Program-made: the position numbers and the translations under genes
Shown here: positions 12,531-24,839 of the stretch, piece after piece
Layout of the letters: each line of letters starts with the position of its first letter
Numbering within the stretch: position 1 is the stretch's first letter
Source of the DNA: Zoroaster sp. YZ-2022
Taxonomy: Eukaryota; Echinodermata; Asteroidea; Forcipulatida; Zoroasteridae
Length of the DNA: 64,000 nt
Assembly: GCA_029582265.1 (NCBI GenBank)
Contig: CM055823.1
Coordinates: 16,551,019-16,615,018, forward strand
Direction: 5' to 3'
Notes under the pieces: generated by a model
Databases searched by the model: none
The model's input: only the letters and a program-made list of their open reading frames with translations
What the model was told of the DNA's origin: nothing

Positions 12531-13792
12531 TAGCCTTGATCAAGGCGCGTTAACGGTTTGGTCTCATAATATTATTTTGCCCCGCAATTTAGCTATCCAA
12601 ACTCCAGCGCGCATATTCACACAATACATTATGTACACGGATCCATGCATACTGTATACAAGTCATGTACATACATGTATATATACATGTACATGTATGT
12701 ATATATACATGTACATGTATATAATATATCGTTACAATATTATTGTAACGATTCGGGGAGCTATGAGATGAATAAACTAAATAAAACCCTCGTCGTCATC
12801 CAGGAAATCTCAGGGGAAGGTGTTTAATAATTGGTTTCTATAGACAGACAAGCAGACATGATAAAACGAACACTTTCAGTCGAAACGTTGACTTTAACCG
12901 TTAGGGAAATTCACGAACTGTGCATTTTATTTACCAATCTCAATAATCACAAAATATACATAGCGCCCTCTCTTGATTAGACAATTAATTATGTATAAAC
13001 CAAAGATCGTATAGCGGCGCTATACGATCTTTGGTATAAACTCCAATCAACTTACTGCACGCACGCACTGCTCTGCTGTACTAGTACTAGCGGTTGGTAG
13101 CCGTGGTCGCTATAATAAGCGCAATCTGTGCGTTTAATAAAGTGTAAGAAACGCTATAGAATGCATTATTTGTGTGTCTGTGTGTTTCTTTATCTCTCTG
13201 CTGCGCTGAGAATCTTGGAATAAAGTATTTTGTGTAGTCATCGGTGACAGGCTCTGTTGGAAAACAAAGCCAGCATCTTGGAGTCTTTAAATCTTTAGGT
13301 CTTTCGGTCTTTAGCCCTCTAGCAGTGTCTTGATGATAGCCACTTTTGCGTCGTGTGAGCGTTGTGCGTATGTGCGTACATTACGGTACTAAGCGCGCGT
13401 GTACTTCTATCAGCCAATGATCGCTTGAGATATTCCGCGCGTATACACATCAACTGCAAAATACGCCAAACGCGACGCACTATCGCTGCCCTTTCGCCAA
13501 CAGTGGTCTAACAACATGTGCCCTCAACAGCTCATGCACGGTGCGAATACTAGAGACGGAGTCCATTGGGCTACGTGTGTTTGCGCAGTGCATTGTATTG
13601 TGCTGTGTGTGTGGGGGATCAAATGGGGTCAAAGCTAGGGAAATGAACCGCCCACATCTTGCATACGCTGTACAGTGTACGTGTCTGGGGACGGGGGATA
13701 GCGCACCGTGTTGGGCTAGCAATAGGTACGGGCCGGGGTGTGAATACCGTGGTGGTAAGTGCGCACTACGGTAACAGCCTTGATCAAGGCTA
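12531..13792. mobile_element. 1262-bp Mutator-like non-autonomous element
   Basis: The terminal inverted repeats are tagccttgatcaaggc and its complement at 13777-13792. A 9-bp duplication gtaatgttc flanks it (12522-12530, 13793-13801), and the empty site survives near 61062. A 9-bp target duplication fits Mutator-like elements, though the short TIR leaves other superfamilies possible. The interior has alternating tacatgtata runs (12655-12725), a 33-bp palindrome (13001-13033) and a GC-richer right half. No transposase is seen. Confidence 0.55.
13001..13033. repeat. 33-bp near-perfect palindrome with 8-bp flanking duplication
   Basis: Arms caaagatcgtatagcg and its complement meet around a single G. 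The direct repeat gtataaac flanks it exactly (12993-13000 and 13034-13041). The structure looks like a transposon reduced to its two joined ends, with an 8-bp hAT-type target duplication. Confidence 0.6.
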
Positions 13793-13886
13793 GTAATGTT
13801 CAGTCACTGTGTTCATCTTAAACTAGGACACCGATTCCATGCACTGTTGAAAGTCTGCTCTGATGGTGACGATATTGTCCCTTTAA

Positions 13887-14649
13887 CGTGCATGTTTGAT
13901 GGGCCCGACACACAGTGTGCCAGGGTGAAACCAATGTATGCCAAAAGGAGTTATTTGTGCATGTGCCAGATTTTAATTATTTTACATTTTTTTAAGGGTG
14001 CTAAGACCCCTACGACTATTTTATAAACAAATTAAACTCCAATTAATATTTAATAACTGTAGAAGCGCCTTACAATCTCAAATTGCCATTGTGTTTTTTT
14101 TTTTACAGAATCTATCGTCGTGTCAATTGAAGTAACCTCAGTGTATGGTCTATATTTTATCACAATTATTGTATAAAAAGATACTTGCACTAAGAAGTCA
14201 AGCAACCCATCAGGTCATGATATTGGGCCATTTTTATACACTCCTTCAAATGTATATACTTATATGGACCTCAAGTCTTACTTTTCCATAAACATTTCGG
14301 GCATGCAAAATAAGCATAATGACCTCGGCATGCTGAGGTCATTCGCCGGCAAATGAATTTGGTCACTATTTTATTTTGTGCATGGGGTGCACCCATTATA
14401 CCAGGCAAGTGTAATATAAATTATACCAACGTTTCAGTTGACTGAACCTCGCCACATTTACGTAATTAACCTTCTGTAGGCCTATTATTTGTATTCTACA
14501 TCTACAGTTTTAACACATAGTTATAGTATTACATTTAATATACCTTCATCGTTATTTACGTCATGTGTCAATACGGTAATTTTATGTTTTTTATGTTATG
14601 TTATTTATTTTTTTTATTTTTTTTTTGGGGGGGGGGGCCTGAAACAAAA
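13887..14649. other. Non-coding stretch
   Basis: No gene or identifiable element is seen. A T-run directly followed by a run of 12 or so Gs (about 14613-14637) is the only notable simple sequence. Confidence 0.5.
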
Positions 14650-14828
14650 CAACCGACAAAATTTGTGCAGTCATTAAAAGGCAATTATATGCATAGCATA
14701 CACAAATGAAATGAGAGTGGGTCTAAAATCTCACTTATAATACACAAAGTTGAACACCTCAGTCCACAACATTCAACGAGGGGAGGGGTGAGTGGGAGAA
14801 ATGTTTAGGGGATGGGGTTGGCCTGAGA
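14650..14828 (-). repeat. Inverted partner of 2695-2912
   Basis: Reverse complement of the dispersed repeat at 2695-2912, with G-rich imperfect sequence in place of the C-rich part of the other copy. Family unknown. Confidence 0.5.
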
Positions 14829-14837
14829 AATTAAGTT

Positions 14838-14999
14838 TGTTACAGAATTTCTTGTACTTATTTTGTTGGCATTGTTTGGTTTGATCAGGAAGTTCTTATA
14901 CATTATTTGTTTTTGTGTTTGATGGATTGTATGATGCCATTCGTCATCCATAATTTTAATCTTCTATTAAGACTGATATTTTAATCTGGGAAATCATAA
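14838..14999 (-). mobile_element. Short LINE fragment (second LINE family)
   Basis: About 160 bp matching the minus-strand LINE relics at 21671-21835 and 45780-45925 (shared cagaatttcttgtactt and ttgttggcattgtttggt). It covers part of the linker between endonuclease and reverse transcriptase. Non-functional. Confidence 0.5.
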
Positions 15000-15889
15000 A
15001 GGTGATTTCAAAATTCACCCACAGTAAAACAAAAATCACACGTCCAAAGTTCCGTACGCCCTCTGTCGCTGTAGCGATCCAAAAACTTGGCCACAGGACA
15101 GAATACTTATGCCAACGTGGGTGAAACCATCTACAGAATACAGGAAAGATTTATCCAAAACAAATAATACGATCTAGTCTAAAATAGTCATTGCTTAATT
15201 AAAGTGATTTCAGCATATTTTGTGAAGTGTTTGAAGTCCATCTCTTTTAAAATACAAAATTACTGAGACTTCAAATCAGTATGTTTCTTTAGGTCTATAC
15301 AAAATAATGTCATGGTTCAGACTTTCAAATAAAGTTCAAATTACCCGGGGTTATTAAAATTCGGCCATTTCTATTCAATTTACTAAGGTTGCAAATTGTT
15401 TTCAAAGTTTCAAGTACAACAAATTACAGAATTCAAACTTTCGGTTTTCGAATACATCTCTTGTCCTGGTTGCAGCTCTCATATAAGTCGCCGCTTTTTT
15501 CCAACCAATTTGCTGTTTGGGGGAAAATATAGCCTAAAAAAGACCTAATGAGCTGCAGGCGGAAAGATTTTTCACAGTTTTTGACCAATCACTAATATTT
15601 CACCAAACAATGCTTTCAGGAAAATCTAAGAACATTGAAATAAATAACCATATTAGTTGGCTTTAATGATTTTTGTTTTAACTCTATACTTTGTTTTCCC
15701 ATCTTAGATATCTTCTGGTCTATAGGATCTCCCCCAGGATTTTTCATGTGTTACCAAAAAAATTGTTCAGGGGTGGGGGGGCCTTGAGCGACGTTTGAGA
15801 TCAGATCCAGTACTTAGTTGTACATTACCACAGCCAGCAGCTGTCATGTCCCCATGTGTTAAATAAATTGTTATTGCGTCACCATTTAA

Positions 15890-17375
15890 AGTTTACAATA
15901 GTAGCTCTACTGAGTTTCGATCCAGGGTTATTTGCACTGAAACTATTAACTACTGAACTATTCGACTACGCTATCAAACCGTGTTGGTATTTGGAGTTGA
16001 ATGTTAAACTACTTAAATTATTGCGCTTGCCGAATCATATCCCGTTTCAATGTGCCTGTAACGAAACCAGACGCTCATAATTATACATTTCGCTATAGGC
16101 TCCGGTCATGGCCTAAAGAGGGCGCTACTAATGTAACGGTAATACCACTTAACAGTGGCGTAGCCAGAATTTTTGGATTTGGGGGAAATCATGTGGAAGA
16201 CAGCCCTGGGTCTGCTTAAGACATGGCAGTCATTGAGTTATAGCATTCTTTTGGCAAGATTTTTTTCAGTATTTCACCCATATTCTTTTTAATAAAATAT
16301 TTTCTGAAAAATGAGTGAAAGGACTATTTCACTATTTGCACTATTTCTTCTCTTGAAAAAGTATTATGCATTTGAATATTTGTTTTTTTTTAGGACATGC
16401 ACATTTTTAAAAACAGCAAGGGGTATCCCTTGTCTCACGCAGTGTTTGGGGGTACCCCCTCGTTGAGTGACGTTTGAGATCCAGTACATTATGCCAACAA
16501 AATGTCAATATTACCCCAAACTTTTCATCACGGATTTACGGCACTAGTTTAATGATTGTGTTCTTAATTTTGATGCACTCAGGTGTTGTGCGTTGAAATT
16601 CATTTCTCACTTTCATTTCTCTGAGTATATTAACGTCTGACGACAAAACAAAATTAGTAATGTATGTAGGAGCATACGTAGATCCTGTTTGCCGATCGAA
16701 ACATGCACTTGCATGTTCACCATGGACATTATTGCGCTACATATTTAACAAATCAATTGTTATATGTATAACTGAATATATTGAATGCGGGCTGTTCAAC
16801 AACAATATCAGTTCATTGATCAAGGAACATTTGATGGTCTAAAAAAGCTCACTTTGTGTTAGTTTCCATGCCATGAATTGCAATCACGTAGCATCAGGAA
16901 AACGATTCCCTTCAAATGAAATTACGATTGACGACAAAATAAATTTGAAAAAGTGTGATTTTCATATTTGCCGATCGAAAAATATGTATGCATTTTCACT
17001 ATTGTCTCGGAGCGACACAACATTATCAGCAACATTTAAACAAATCGGTTGTTAAATTTATATAGGCATATCTGGATTAAATCAATATCTTGCAACAAAT
17101 TGCTGTATTTAATGAAAACATTTGGATAATTTGCTTTAAAATGTGGTCAATAGAGGGTAGTATGTCACCACAGCTTTTTATGTCGATGCACTTAAATAAT
17201 TTGTGTTGATATTCAGTGAACCTCGGGCAGGATCATTTATCAGATTGTTTGATACCATGGCAGCTTTTCACAACCATATGCATTCTTGAAAATCTGAGAA
17301 AATTGACAATTATTACCAATGTATTTTTGTTTAAATACAATTTCTTTATCAACCATACTTCGTTTTTATTCCATC
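15890..17375. repeat. Block A2, direct copy of 3237-4784
   Basis: Same order and orientation as A1 with scattered indels. It contains a slightly better LRR relic (about 16800-16855). The sequence between 15000 and 15890 is mostly non-coding, with a piece near 15540-15620 also found at 17970 and 41515 (gagctgcaggcggaaa). Confidence 0.7.
16800..16855 (+). pseudogene. Decayed LRR exon relic (A2 copy)
   Basis: ggaacatttgatggtcta is followed by aaaaagctcactttgt and a donor-like gttagt, so the last half of an LRR (GTFDGLKKLTL) can be read. The upstream half is out of frame. It relates to the intact 72-nt exons at 19532 and 44660. Confidence 0.45.
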
Positions 17376-18000
17376 TTCCATATCTGGAAACCAAAAACAA
17401 CTTTCACCCAGAGCATAGTTGTCATAATTTTCAATCAAGCAAGAATTAATTTTAAATTAAGTTACACCCGACAACGAAACAAAGTTTGTGTTTCCTGCCA
17501 TTCGAAAATTAGAATGCATTTTGTTTTCTTTAACAAAATACATTAATGAGCTACATTTTATACGGATCAGTTGTTAGGCTACATGTATATCTTGAATCGT
17601 TAAACATACTCATATAATAAATTTTCTTTATGAGGAAGTTTGCATTGTTCGTTTCAAACTAATTCACAAATCGTCACAGCATATCATGCACACTTATTAA
17701 TTAGAGCTAAATAAAGAACAACGAACTTATATTTTTGTTTTATATTTCGATTCACTCAAATGTTGTCTATCGAGATTCATTTGTAAATTTAGTTTTCTAA
17801 TAAGTGAACCTCGGGCAAGATAAATGTTCAACTTTGATACCATGACAACGTTTCACAAAGTTACGATTTCAGGAAAATCTGAGAACATTGATGAATATAT
17901 ACCGATGTAGGCTATCTACTCGAACAAGTTGTTTTTAACCCTACTTTATAATGACTTTATTTTCTATATTGGCCTAATGAGCTGCAGGCGGAAATATTTT

Positions 18001-18189
18001 TCATATTTTTTGACCGATCACTAATACTGTCAGGGTCAAGATCAAAATTACCTGCATACTTTTCATTTTGAAGCTGTGGGAGGAGTAGTGTTCAAGATTC
18101 AGAGTAGCTTCTTCAAGATGGTCTACTTTGGAGGGAAAGCTGTTGATACAATGGGATCTGACCTCTTTTTCTCTTTTTTTTGGCGGCAT
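18001..18189 (-). other. Small conserved minus-strand frame, unrecognised
   Basis: An ATG-started frame includes KVDHLEEATLNLEHYSSHSF and then KMKSM, followed by a donor-like gtaattttg. The paralogous frame at 41545-41733 keeps the central part with few changes, while the N-terminal part differs through compensating indels (KREKEVRSHC against KRKRGRIPLY). It might be an exon or a LINE ORF1 fragment. The function is not recognised. Confidence 0.25.
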
Positions 18190-19531
18190 TTCAATGCGTC
18201 ATAAATCCGAGATCAGCAGATTTGAAGTTGTATTGCAGATTCTCCTGTTTTTTATTTTTTTATTTTTATTTTATTTTATTTTATTTTTTATTCTGGAACA
18301 CCGATCTGATAACGTATGCGATGACACTTCATGGTTACATATTGCCACATTATGTCACACTTTTAAATAGAGGACTGTACTCCAAGGATGTTGGTTCTTA
18401 ATTTTGATGCACTCAAGTGTTGTGTATTGAAAATCATTTCTCACTTTGTGAGTAGTTCTTTAACAACATACCGTAACTATCACAACTAATCAATTGTGAT
18501 TAATTCTCACGGAAAGACTTATGCAACATTGTAATGAATAACCACAGTGAAATCAGAAGTAATATTGACAATAATTAGAAAGAAGTTGATGGTGTCATTC
18601 ACTGTTAACTTAATTTCATTGTATGCGCCAAATGGTGCTTCTATGCGGAAGCAATTTTTTTGTTGAATTTGAGAACTCCCTTTTGGATAACATATCCTAA
18701 ATATAATTACATTATTGGAGGTAATCTTAACTTCTCTTTGTAAAATTATTCAGGAAAATGAACTCATTGATACTTGGCGATATAGAGAGAATAAACCAGG
18801 ATAGACATTTTACCACAAAGTAATTAAAAGACCGAGTTAAATTGATTATGTTCTAATTTCAGAAACACTCGGATAACAACTAAAAGAAATTTCTGTTGAT
18901 TCTTCCGGTCTGTCAGATCACAGTACAGTAATTGTCCGTTTTGATTATCAAACCATTCCCACAGGAAAGGGAAGATGGGTTTGTAATAATGAACTTCATA
19001 AAGACGACAAATGTAAAACTTGAGTTGAATAGTTTTGGAAATTTTGGATTACCCCAAAAAGACTGTTATGACTGTTATTTGTTTGCTGGGATATTGGAAA
19101 AAATAGTCAAAACAATTATTAAATATTATTAAGGCGAGAAAAGATACAAAGAAAAACAGGAATAAGAAGATTATGTCATTAGTAATCCTTCAAACAATAC
19201 AATAACTGAGCTAGAATCAAAGGAGAAAAATATTAAACTTTACACTCAGATTGCATACATAATGTGGGCAGAGAAAAACTGAGTAAATCTACTTTTTTTT
19301 TCTGCCAAAAAGCATCAACGGAAAAACAATGTTGAATAAATGTGGGTACAAGGAGAGCAGGAGTTTATGACTGAAAGAAGAAAATAAGGATGAGGAAAAA
19401 AAAAAAAGTCAGACAGGAGACATTCCCTTCCTGTAAGTTGAAACCATGGGGGTGCATGGTGTGGATACGCCAGATGCACATCTTTTCTCTGCTGAGATGG
19501 ATTATTAACCCTTCTTTGTTTTCCATCTTAG

Positions 19532-19603
19532 GTCTCTGTCTGGCAACAAAATCAGTGAAATTGAACCCGGAACATTTGATGGTCTACAGAATCTGCGATC
19601 CTT
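19532..19603 (+). CDS. 72-nt leucine-rich-repeat exon (copy 1a)
   Basis: A polypyrimidine acceptor (ttttccatcttag) and a consensus donor (gtaagt) bracket exactly 72 nt. With one leading base, the exon reads SLSGNKISEIEPGTFDGLQN and then LRSL, one complete 24-residue LRR (LxLxxNxIxxIxxxxFxxLxxLxxL). Single-repeat 72-nt exons are typical of extracellular LRR genes such as LGR-type receptors and Slit-like proteins. No neighbouring LRR exon, signal peptide or membrane exon is visible, and LINE sequence lies on both sides. It is either an exon in a large gene with LINE-filled introns or a captured fragment. Confidence 0.6.
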
Positions 19604-20539
19604 GTAAGTATTTATGTCATTAATTTCAATCACGCAGCATTGTGCCACCGATTTCTGTTGACTGAAGTTACGTCTCACTACAAGCAAATTAGTTGAAGTG
19701 CGTAGTTTATGTTTGCCGATCAAAATATATGTCTGCTGTTTCGATTGAATATCGAAATGCAATTTCAACAATATTATTAATTTATTTTTATTAAAAAATT
19801 ACTTTGAAATTGAAAAAAAGAAAAAAAGAAATAGAGGCGAAAGAGGTGACTTTAAAAAAATGGAGACCTATCATCAGTCTTCTCAATGTTGAAGGATCCG
19901 GTTCAAAAATCAACAATCAGAAAACCCAAGGCTTATAGTTGGGAGCATGGAAAGACAGAAAAACAGGAACAATCAAAAATTTAAATTCTTGGCCTACATT
20001 TTGAAAATGAGATCAAGCCGGAAGACAATTGGGCAGAGAGAATAAACATAGTGAAGACTATTTTGAATAGAAATATTACTAAATGACTTAGAAATGGATA
20101 AAGTTATCATGCAATTTTATTGTTCATCGAAACCAGACAAAATCAAAACAGACACTATAAGGGGATCTCCAGAATTAGGTGCAACTGGATTAATCATCAT
20201 CACATGCAAAATAGATGCGTTAACATTAAACTGTCTGCAAAAATATACCAAAACTCATACATAATGTGGGCAGAGAAAAACTGAGTAAATCTACTTTCTT
20301 TTTCTGCCAAAAAGCATCAACGGAAAAACAATGTTGAATAAATGTGGGTACAAGGAGAGCAGGAGTTTATGACTGAAAGAAGAAAATAAGGATGAGTGAA
20401 AATGAAAAAAAAAAGTCAGACAGGGAGACATTCCCTTCCTGTAAGTTGAAACCATGGGGGTGCATGGTGTGGATACGCCAGATGCACATCTTTTCTCTGC
20501 TGAGATGGATTATTAACCCTTCTTTGTTTTCCATCTTAG

Positions 20540-20611
20540 GTCTCTGTCTGGCAACAAAATCAGTGAAATTGAACCCGGAACATTTGATGGTCTACAGAAT
20601 CTGCGATCCTT
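20540..20611 (+). CDS. 72-nt leucine-rich-repeat exon (copy 1b)
   Basis: Identical to the exon at 19532-19603, including acceptor and gtaagt donor; it lies 1008 bp downstream by tandem duplication. If both were spliced into one transcript, the phases are compatible and would add a second identical repeat to the protein. Confidence 0.6.
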
Positions 20612-21419
20612 GTAAGTATTTATGTCATTAATTTCAATCACGCAGCATTGTGCCACCGATTTCTGTTGACTGAAGTTACGTCTCACTACAAGCAAATTAG
20701 TTGAAGTGCGTAGTTTATGTTTGCCGATCAAAATATATGTCTGCTGTTTCGATTGAATATCGAAATGCAATTTCAACAATATTATTAATTTATTTTTATT
20801 AAAAATTACTTTTGAAATTGAAAAAAAGAAAAAAAGAAATAGAGGCGAAAGAGGTGACTTTAAAAAAATGGAGACCTATCATCAGTCTTCTCAATGTTGA
20901 AGGATCCGGTTCAAAAATCAACAATCAGAAAACCCAAGGCTTATAGTTGGGAGCATGGAAAGACAGAAAAACAGGAACAATCAAAAATTTAAATTCTTGG
21001 CCTACATTTTGAAAATGAGATCAAGCCGGAAGACAATTGGGCAGAGAGAATAAACATAGTGAAGACTATTTTGAATAGAAATATTACTAAATGACTTAGA
21101 AATGGATAAAGTTATCATGCAATTTTATTGTTCATCGAAACCAGACAAAATCAAAACAGACACTATAAGGGGATCTCCAGAATTAGGTGCAACTGGATTA
21201 ATCATCATCACATGCAAAATAGATGCGTTAACATTAAACTGTCTGCAAAAATATACCAAAACTCAAGGAAAATGGACATATTTATTTGATTTTTGGATCC
21301 AAATGATTAAAATCTTGGTTATTTTGTCTTTAACAATCCTAAACTGATGTGAGCAAAAATACTCAGTTTTTATTGAGATTTAATTAAAGCTGGGTGGCCA
21401 AAGGATAATCTCCAGAATT

Positions 21420-22260
21420 TTTCATGTGTTAACATATTAATAAGCAAATAATTCGTGCAAAAAAGGGCGAATTTGGTTTGTTTAAATATTGATTGTCTAT
21501 TCGTTTGGGCCTTGTTTGTAAGCATTTGTCCATTGGAGTTAAAATCACACCGAGTATTGAGTGGGAGTTTTTCTTAAGAATATAATTTATAATGTTCCAG
21601 GTTTGTTTGATATTGGATTTAGCATCAGAAAACTTCTCTGCATAGTACCTGACTTTGACAACTTTGATCAGACCATTAAGTTTGTTACAGAATTTCTTGT
21701 ACTTCATTTTGTTGGCATTGTTTGGTTTGATCAAGAAGTTCTTCATACAATTTGTTTTTGTGTTTGATGGACGGTATGATGCCATTGGTCATCTATGGTT
21801 TAAATCTTCTATTATGACTGATATTTTGAACTGGGAAATGAGAATCATAAAGATAAGTAAACATAGTGATGAAGGTATTATAAGCAGTATCGGGGTTTTC
21901 ACACGAGTACATTTCCCTCTAGTCAACATCCAATAAACAGTGTTGTTGTAACTGAATAATGTTTTCTTGGTTGATACAATCTGAAGGATTGAGTGCCTTT
22001 CTCTTTATTGAGATGTGAATCATTTAATTGAATCATGAGAAAATGGGTAGATGATCGGAAACATCGCAAAACAAGATTGTAGATTTGGATGGTAAATCAC
22101 AACTATTAGTAAGGATGCTATTTATTAACGTAGCTGTGGAGTCAGTGATACGGGTATGTTTGTGGATAGTTGGTGAGAATGAGTTACTGAAAAGACAATC
22201 TACAAAATGGGAAGTCAGCAGTAGTCAATAAAGAAGGGTTTCAAACACATTGTGTGCCTA
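21420..22260 (-). mobile_element. Second LINE family relic, minus strand
   Basis: Minus-strand frames read CDVSDHLPIF, the conserved end of a LINE endonuclease, and then the linker with KMKYKKFCNKLNGLIKVVK and IKQTWNIINYI, a pattern typical of CR1/Jockey-like or related LINEs. The frames carry stops and shifts. The same relic is at 45500-46370 and a fragment at 14838-14999. Confidence 0.6.
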
Positions 22261-24757
22261 AATCAAACTTTTGAGCATACTTAATTATAAAAAAGGTTTC
22301 ATATTTGTAATTTCAATAAATAATTTTTAAAAATCAATAAATAAAAAATCAATTAATAAAATATGTGAATACTTTGTAAGACAGGACTTTTTCGGTAATT
22401 TCAAATTATTAGGCCCTTGTTCAAGTACCCTCTTTATTGACAATTAACCTGATCATTGTCAGCCACATACCGAGTACTGTTCTATACAACTTAGATAGAG
22501 TAGTACAAATTATATTGCCAAGTTCGGCATTATCGAGCTGGGTGAATAAAGTGATCATGATGTGTGTAAAATCCATAAGTCAATGTACACATACTTTTAG
22601 GGTGGGATTCATCCCAGTAAGTGTTTTGTCTTGATAATGTAGAGCCCCCATCTAAAACAATTAATTCTACAAAATGAACCCTACCCTAACCCCAGGACCA
22701 TTTAAGTAGGGGATTTTAAAGTGTGGACCACAAAAATAGAAGCCCCATCCTATTTTTCTCAATCAGGATGTCCCCAACAATTCTCTGTAACCTAAAGAAC
22801 CTAATACATTTTGACCATCTATCAGCTAAAACAGTAACTACAAAAGAAACACAACATTAACAACATTCTTTTCTCAATGGCTTTGCAGTACATTTTACTG
22901 AATTTATCAATTTCAAAATTTTCACATCGAAGTGTTAATTCATAAAATTAATCACAACATTAATTTATGTCCAGTCAAGTTAATTATAACTTCCTAAAAT
23001 TGCACTTCCGTCAAGGAAACAACACAAACAAGGAAACAACACAAACAAGAGGACATGTAACAGATCAAGCGCGTAACTCCTGAAATTTCAATGTGCTACA
23101 ATACTTTTTAGTCAGTCGCTTATGTTTGAGTGCTTATTTTAGGAAACCAGAAAATGTTCTTTGTGTCCTGAAACACACGGGGGCGGGGTGTTATTGGGGG
23201 CTTCACAAACTTTTTTTTAGGAATACCCCCCCCCCCCCCACATACACACACCTTTTCCAGAAGGAGAAATAAAAATGCACAATACGTGGGACCTGAATGA
23301 ATATTCTTAAGTAAGTTCATTTCAAAACTGAAGTTGGTCACTGACATGTGAAACATTTAAATTCAATCCAAGAATTATCAGTTTTAAAATGTCCAACATC
23401 TGAAGACAGTGTTTATTATTATTATTATTTTCTTTTTAGAAATGGATCACCGTCAGATGGTGATTCATTTTAAATTTGAAAAGTTTCCCTCAAACATTTC
23501 ACATCTTACAAGGTTAGTACATGTAAGCGTTTTGATAATAATGTAACTTGGTTGCTTTTCAGGTAATGAAAAATGGTGCACACTCCCTTCAGTTGTTAAA
23601 TGTTTGACTCTGGTTGAGTCAGACTTACCTGTACAGTACGTTTGACTCTGGTTGAGTCAGACTTACTTGTACAGTACAATAAAAACCACAAACATGGTCT
23701 CAAGGGGGTGAATTACAAAGTACATAAAGATCCAAATATCATGTACAATTCAATCTTGGAATCAGTCACATCTTCAAATGTTAAAAGTCAATCCAGTGGG
23801 AGACTGTGATTTCCCATAAATACATTTTGATGGTTTTCTTTTCTAGAAATTGATGGTAAAACACAGGCAATACATCTTTAAAAGTTTGAATTTTTCAATA
23901 TAGGCAAGTGAAGTAAACACCCCCAACCCCCTTCCCAGCCCCATCATCCTCAAACACACCCACCAAAAAATACAACAAATAAAAATGACACATCCTTCTT
24001 TGAAGTGTTCAATGAAGGCTGGGTCATTTGTTTATCAGTTCAGCAAAGAAAATTTGACTGAATCACAGGAAAGGTTAGCAGCCAAACTGTTACGTAATGT
24101 ATACCGCTTCTAGTAGGTTCTTGGCTACATTTTGCTGAGCAGATACATTTACTAAGCAATATTTTCTCCTAAGCAGCTCTAATGAAATATATATATTTAC
24201 AATATGTTCAATCTTAAAGATACCGTGAATAAAACAACATTCATCTTACATCATCTCATGGAGTCTCATGTATCTTAAAATGTTGGAATAGTCCAAATCT
24301 TTTGCCCATGTGTATACATAAGCATTATTATGGTGTCCTTTTAAGGCCGTAACTGATACCAACATTAAGCCTTGTTGCGACTATAAACACCTCACTCCTA
24401 CACTAAGATGTCAACAAATCTTCTCAATTTTCTTCATTGACACTGCAGTGCAGGCCTTTAATTTCATTCTCATAGAAAACCCAAGGGCAATAAAATAAAT
24501 TACCTCCAAGTATTTTGGGGTTGCAGTGGCTTGCCTGAATACAAAAAAATGTGGTCCCTTTCAAATAAACTCTGATAGTAGATAAATAAATTTGAAATGG
24601 CAGAGACAGGCATTGTAAATAAAATAATAAGTTACTTATATATATATCTTTTAATTGGAATAGCAATTGCGCTGATATATGGATCAAAGCAGGATTTTAG
24701 AAAAAAGCAGAAGAGAATGAGAATTTCTCTAAGAGCAAACATAAGGAAACTTAATAC
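22261..24757. other. Non-coding stretch with simple repeats
   Basis: Paralogous in part to 46370-47902. It contains a poly-C run at 23228-23239, a short 38-bp tandem duplication at 23603-23678 and AT-rich runs. The segment about 22790-23800 is missing from the second unit. No gene is recognised. Confidence 0.5.
23603..23678. repeat. 38-bp tandem duplication
   Basis: Two units starting tttgactctggttgagtcag differ by one or two bases. Each contains the inverted motif gactc/gagtc. Confidence 0.8.
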
Positions 24758-24839
24758 TTTGGTGTCATTCTTGAGGCAGAACATCCTCATAAGACAGTCA
24801 GCTACTACTTCAAGTTGCTCCTCAGAAAAGGGCCCTCCT
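24758..24839 (-). CDS. Candidate exon, acidic helix region (copy 1)
   Basis: On the minus strand an acceptor (gacttcaag) precedes an 82-nt open interval reading GGPFSEEQLEVVADCL and then RMFCLKNDTK, followed by gtatta. The copy at 47903-47984 differs by two substitutions (M to T, K to N) and keeps the frame. The RxPFSeEEl..v pattern resembles the SANT-like tail that follows the recombinase-like domain in that invertebrate family (inference). Confidence 0.35.

Larger units (their letters stand above)
12398..13882. mobile_element. TTAA-flanked MITE interrupted by a nested element
   Basis: TTAA at 12394-12397 and 13883-13886 flank inverted ends (agggacagtatcgtcacgat left; gtgacgatattgtccct right). 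Without the nested 12531-13792 insertion and its 9-bp duplication, the element is about 214 bp. Other family members or ends lie at 165-194, 6424, 38490-39016, 51480-53854 and 60946. No coding capacity; piggyBac/Kolobok-type by target site. Confidence 0.65.
19254..21263 (+). repeat. Tandem duplication of about 1 kb (19254-20255 and 20256-21263)
   Basis: The two units begin at catacataatgtgggcag and are nearly identical; the few differences are in A- and T-runs and a short insertion near 20400. Each unit includes one LRR exon and LINE flanks. The second tandem unit of the locus (44385-45450) has a single copy, so this duplication is recent and private to copy 1. Confidence 0.85.
18450..21345 (+). 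mobile_element. L1/Tx1-like LINE relic carrying LRR exons
   Basis: Broken frames read as apurinic-like endonuclease pieces (ISLYAPNG, then IDYVLISET, then SGLSDHSTVIVRFDY, GKGRW and NNELHKDD), then the endonuclease-RT linker. After the LRR-bearing segment come RT-start (RPIISLLN-like) and C-terminal pieces (NWAERINIVKT, KVIMQFYCSSKPDKIK). Most of the RT core is deleted compared with the copy at 62810-64000. The relic includes a tandem duplication of about 1 kb. Confidence 0.7.

Noticed and set aside
21561..21936. Plus-strand hydrophobic frames (FDIGFSIRKLLC...)
   Set aside because: They are the reverse of the LINE linker that reads clearly on the minus strand (KYKKFCNKLNGLIKVVK).
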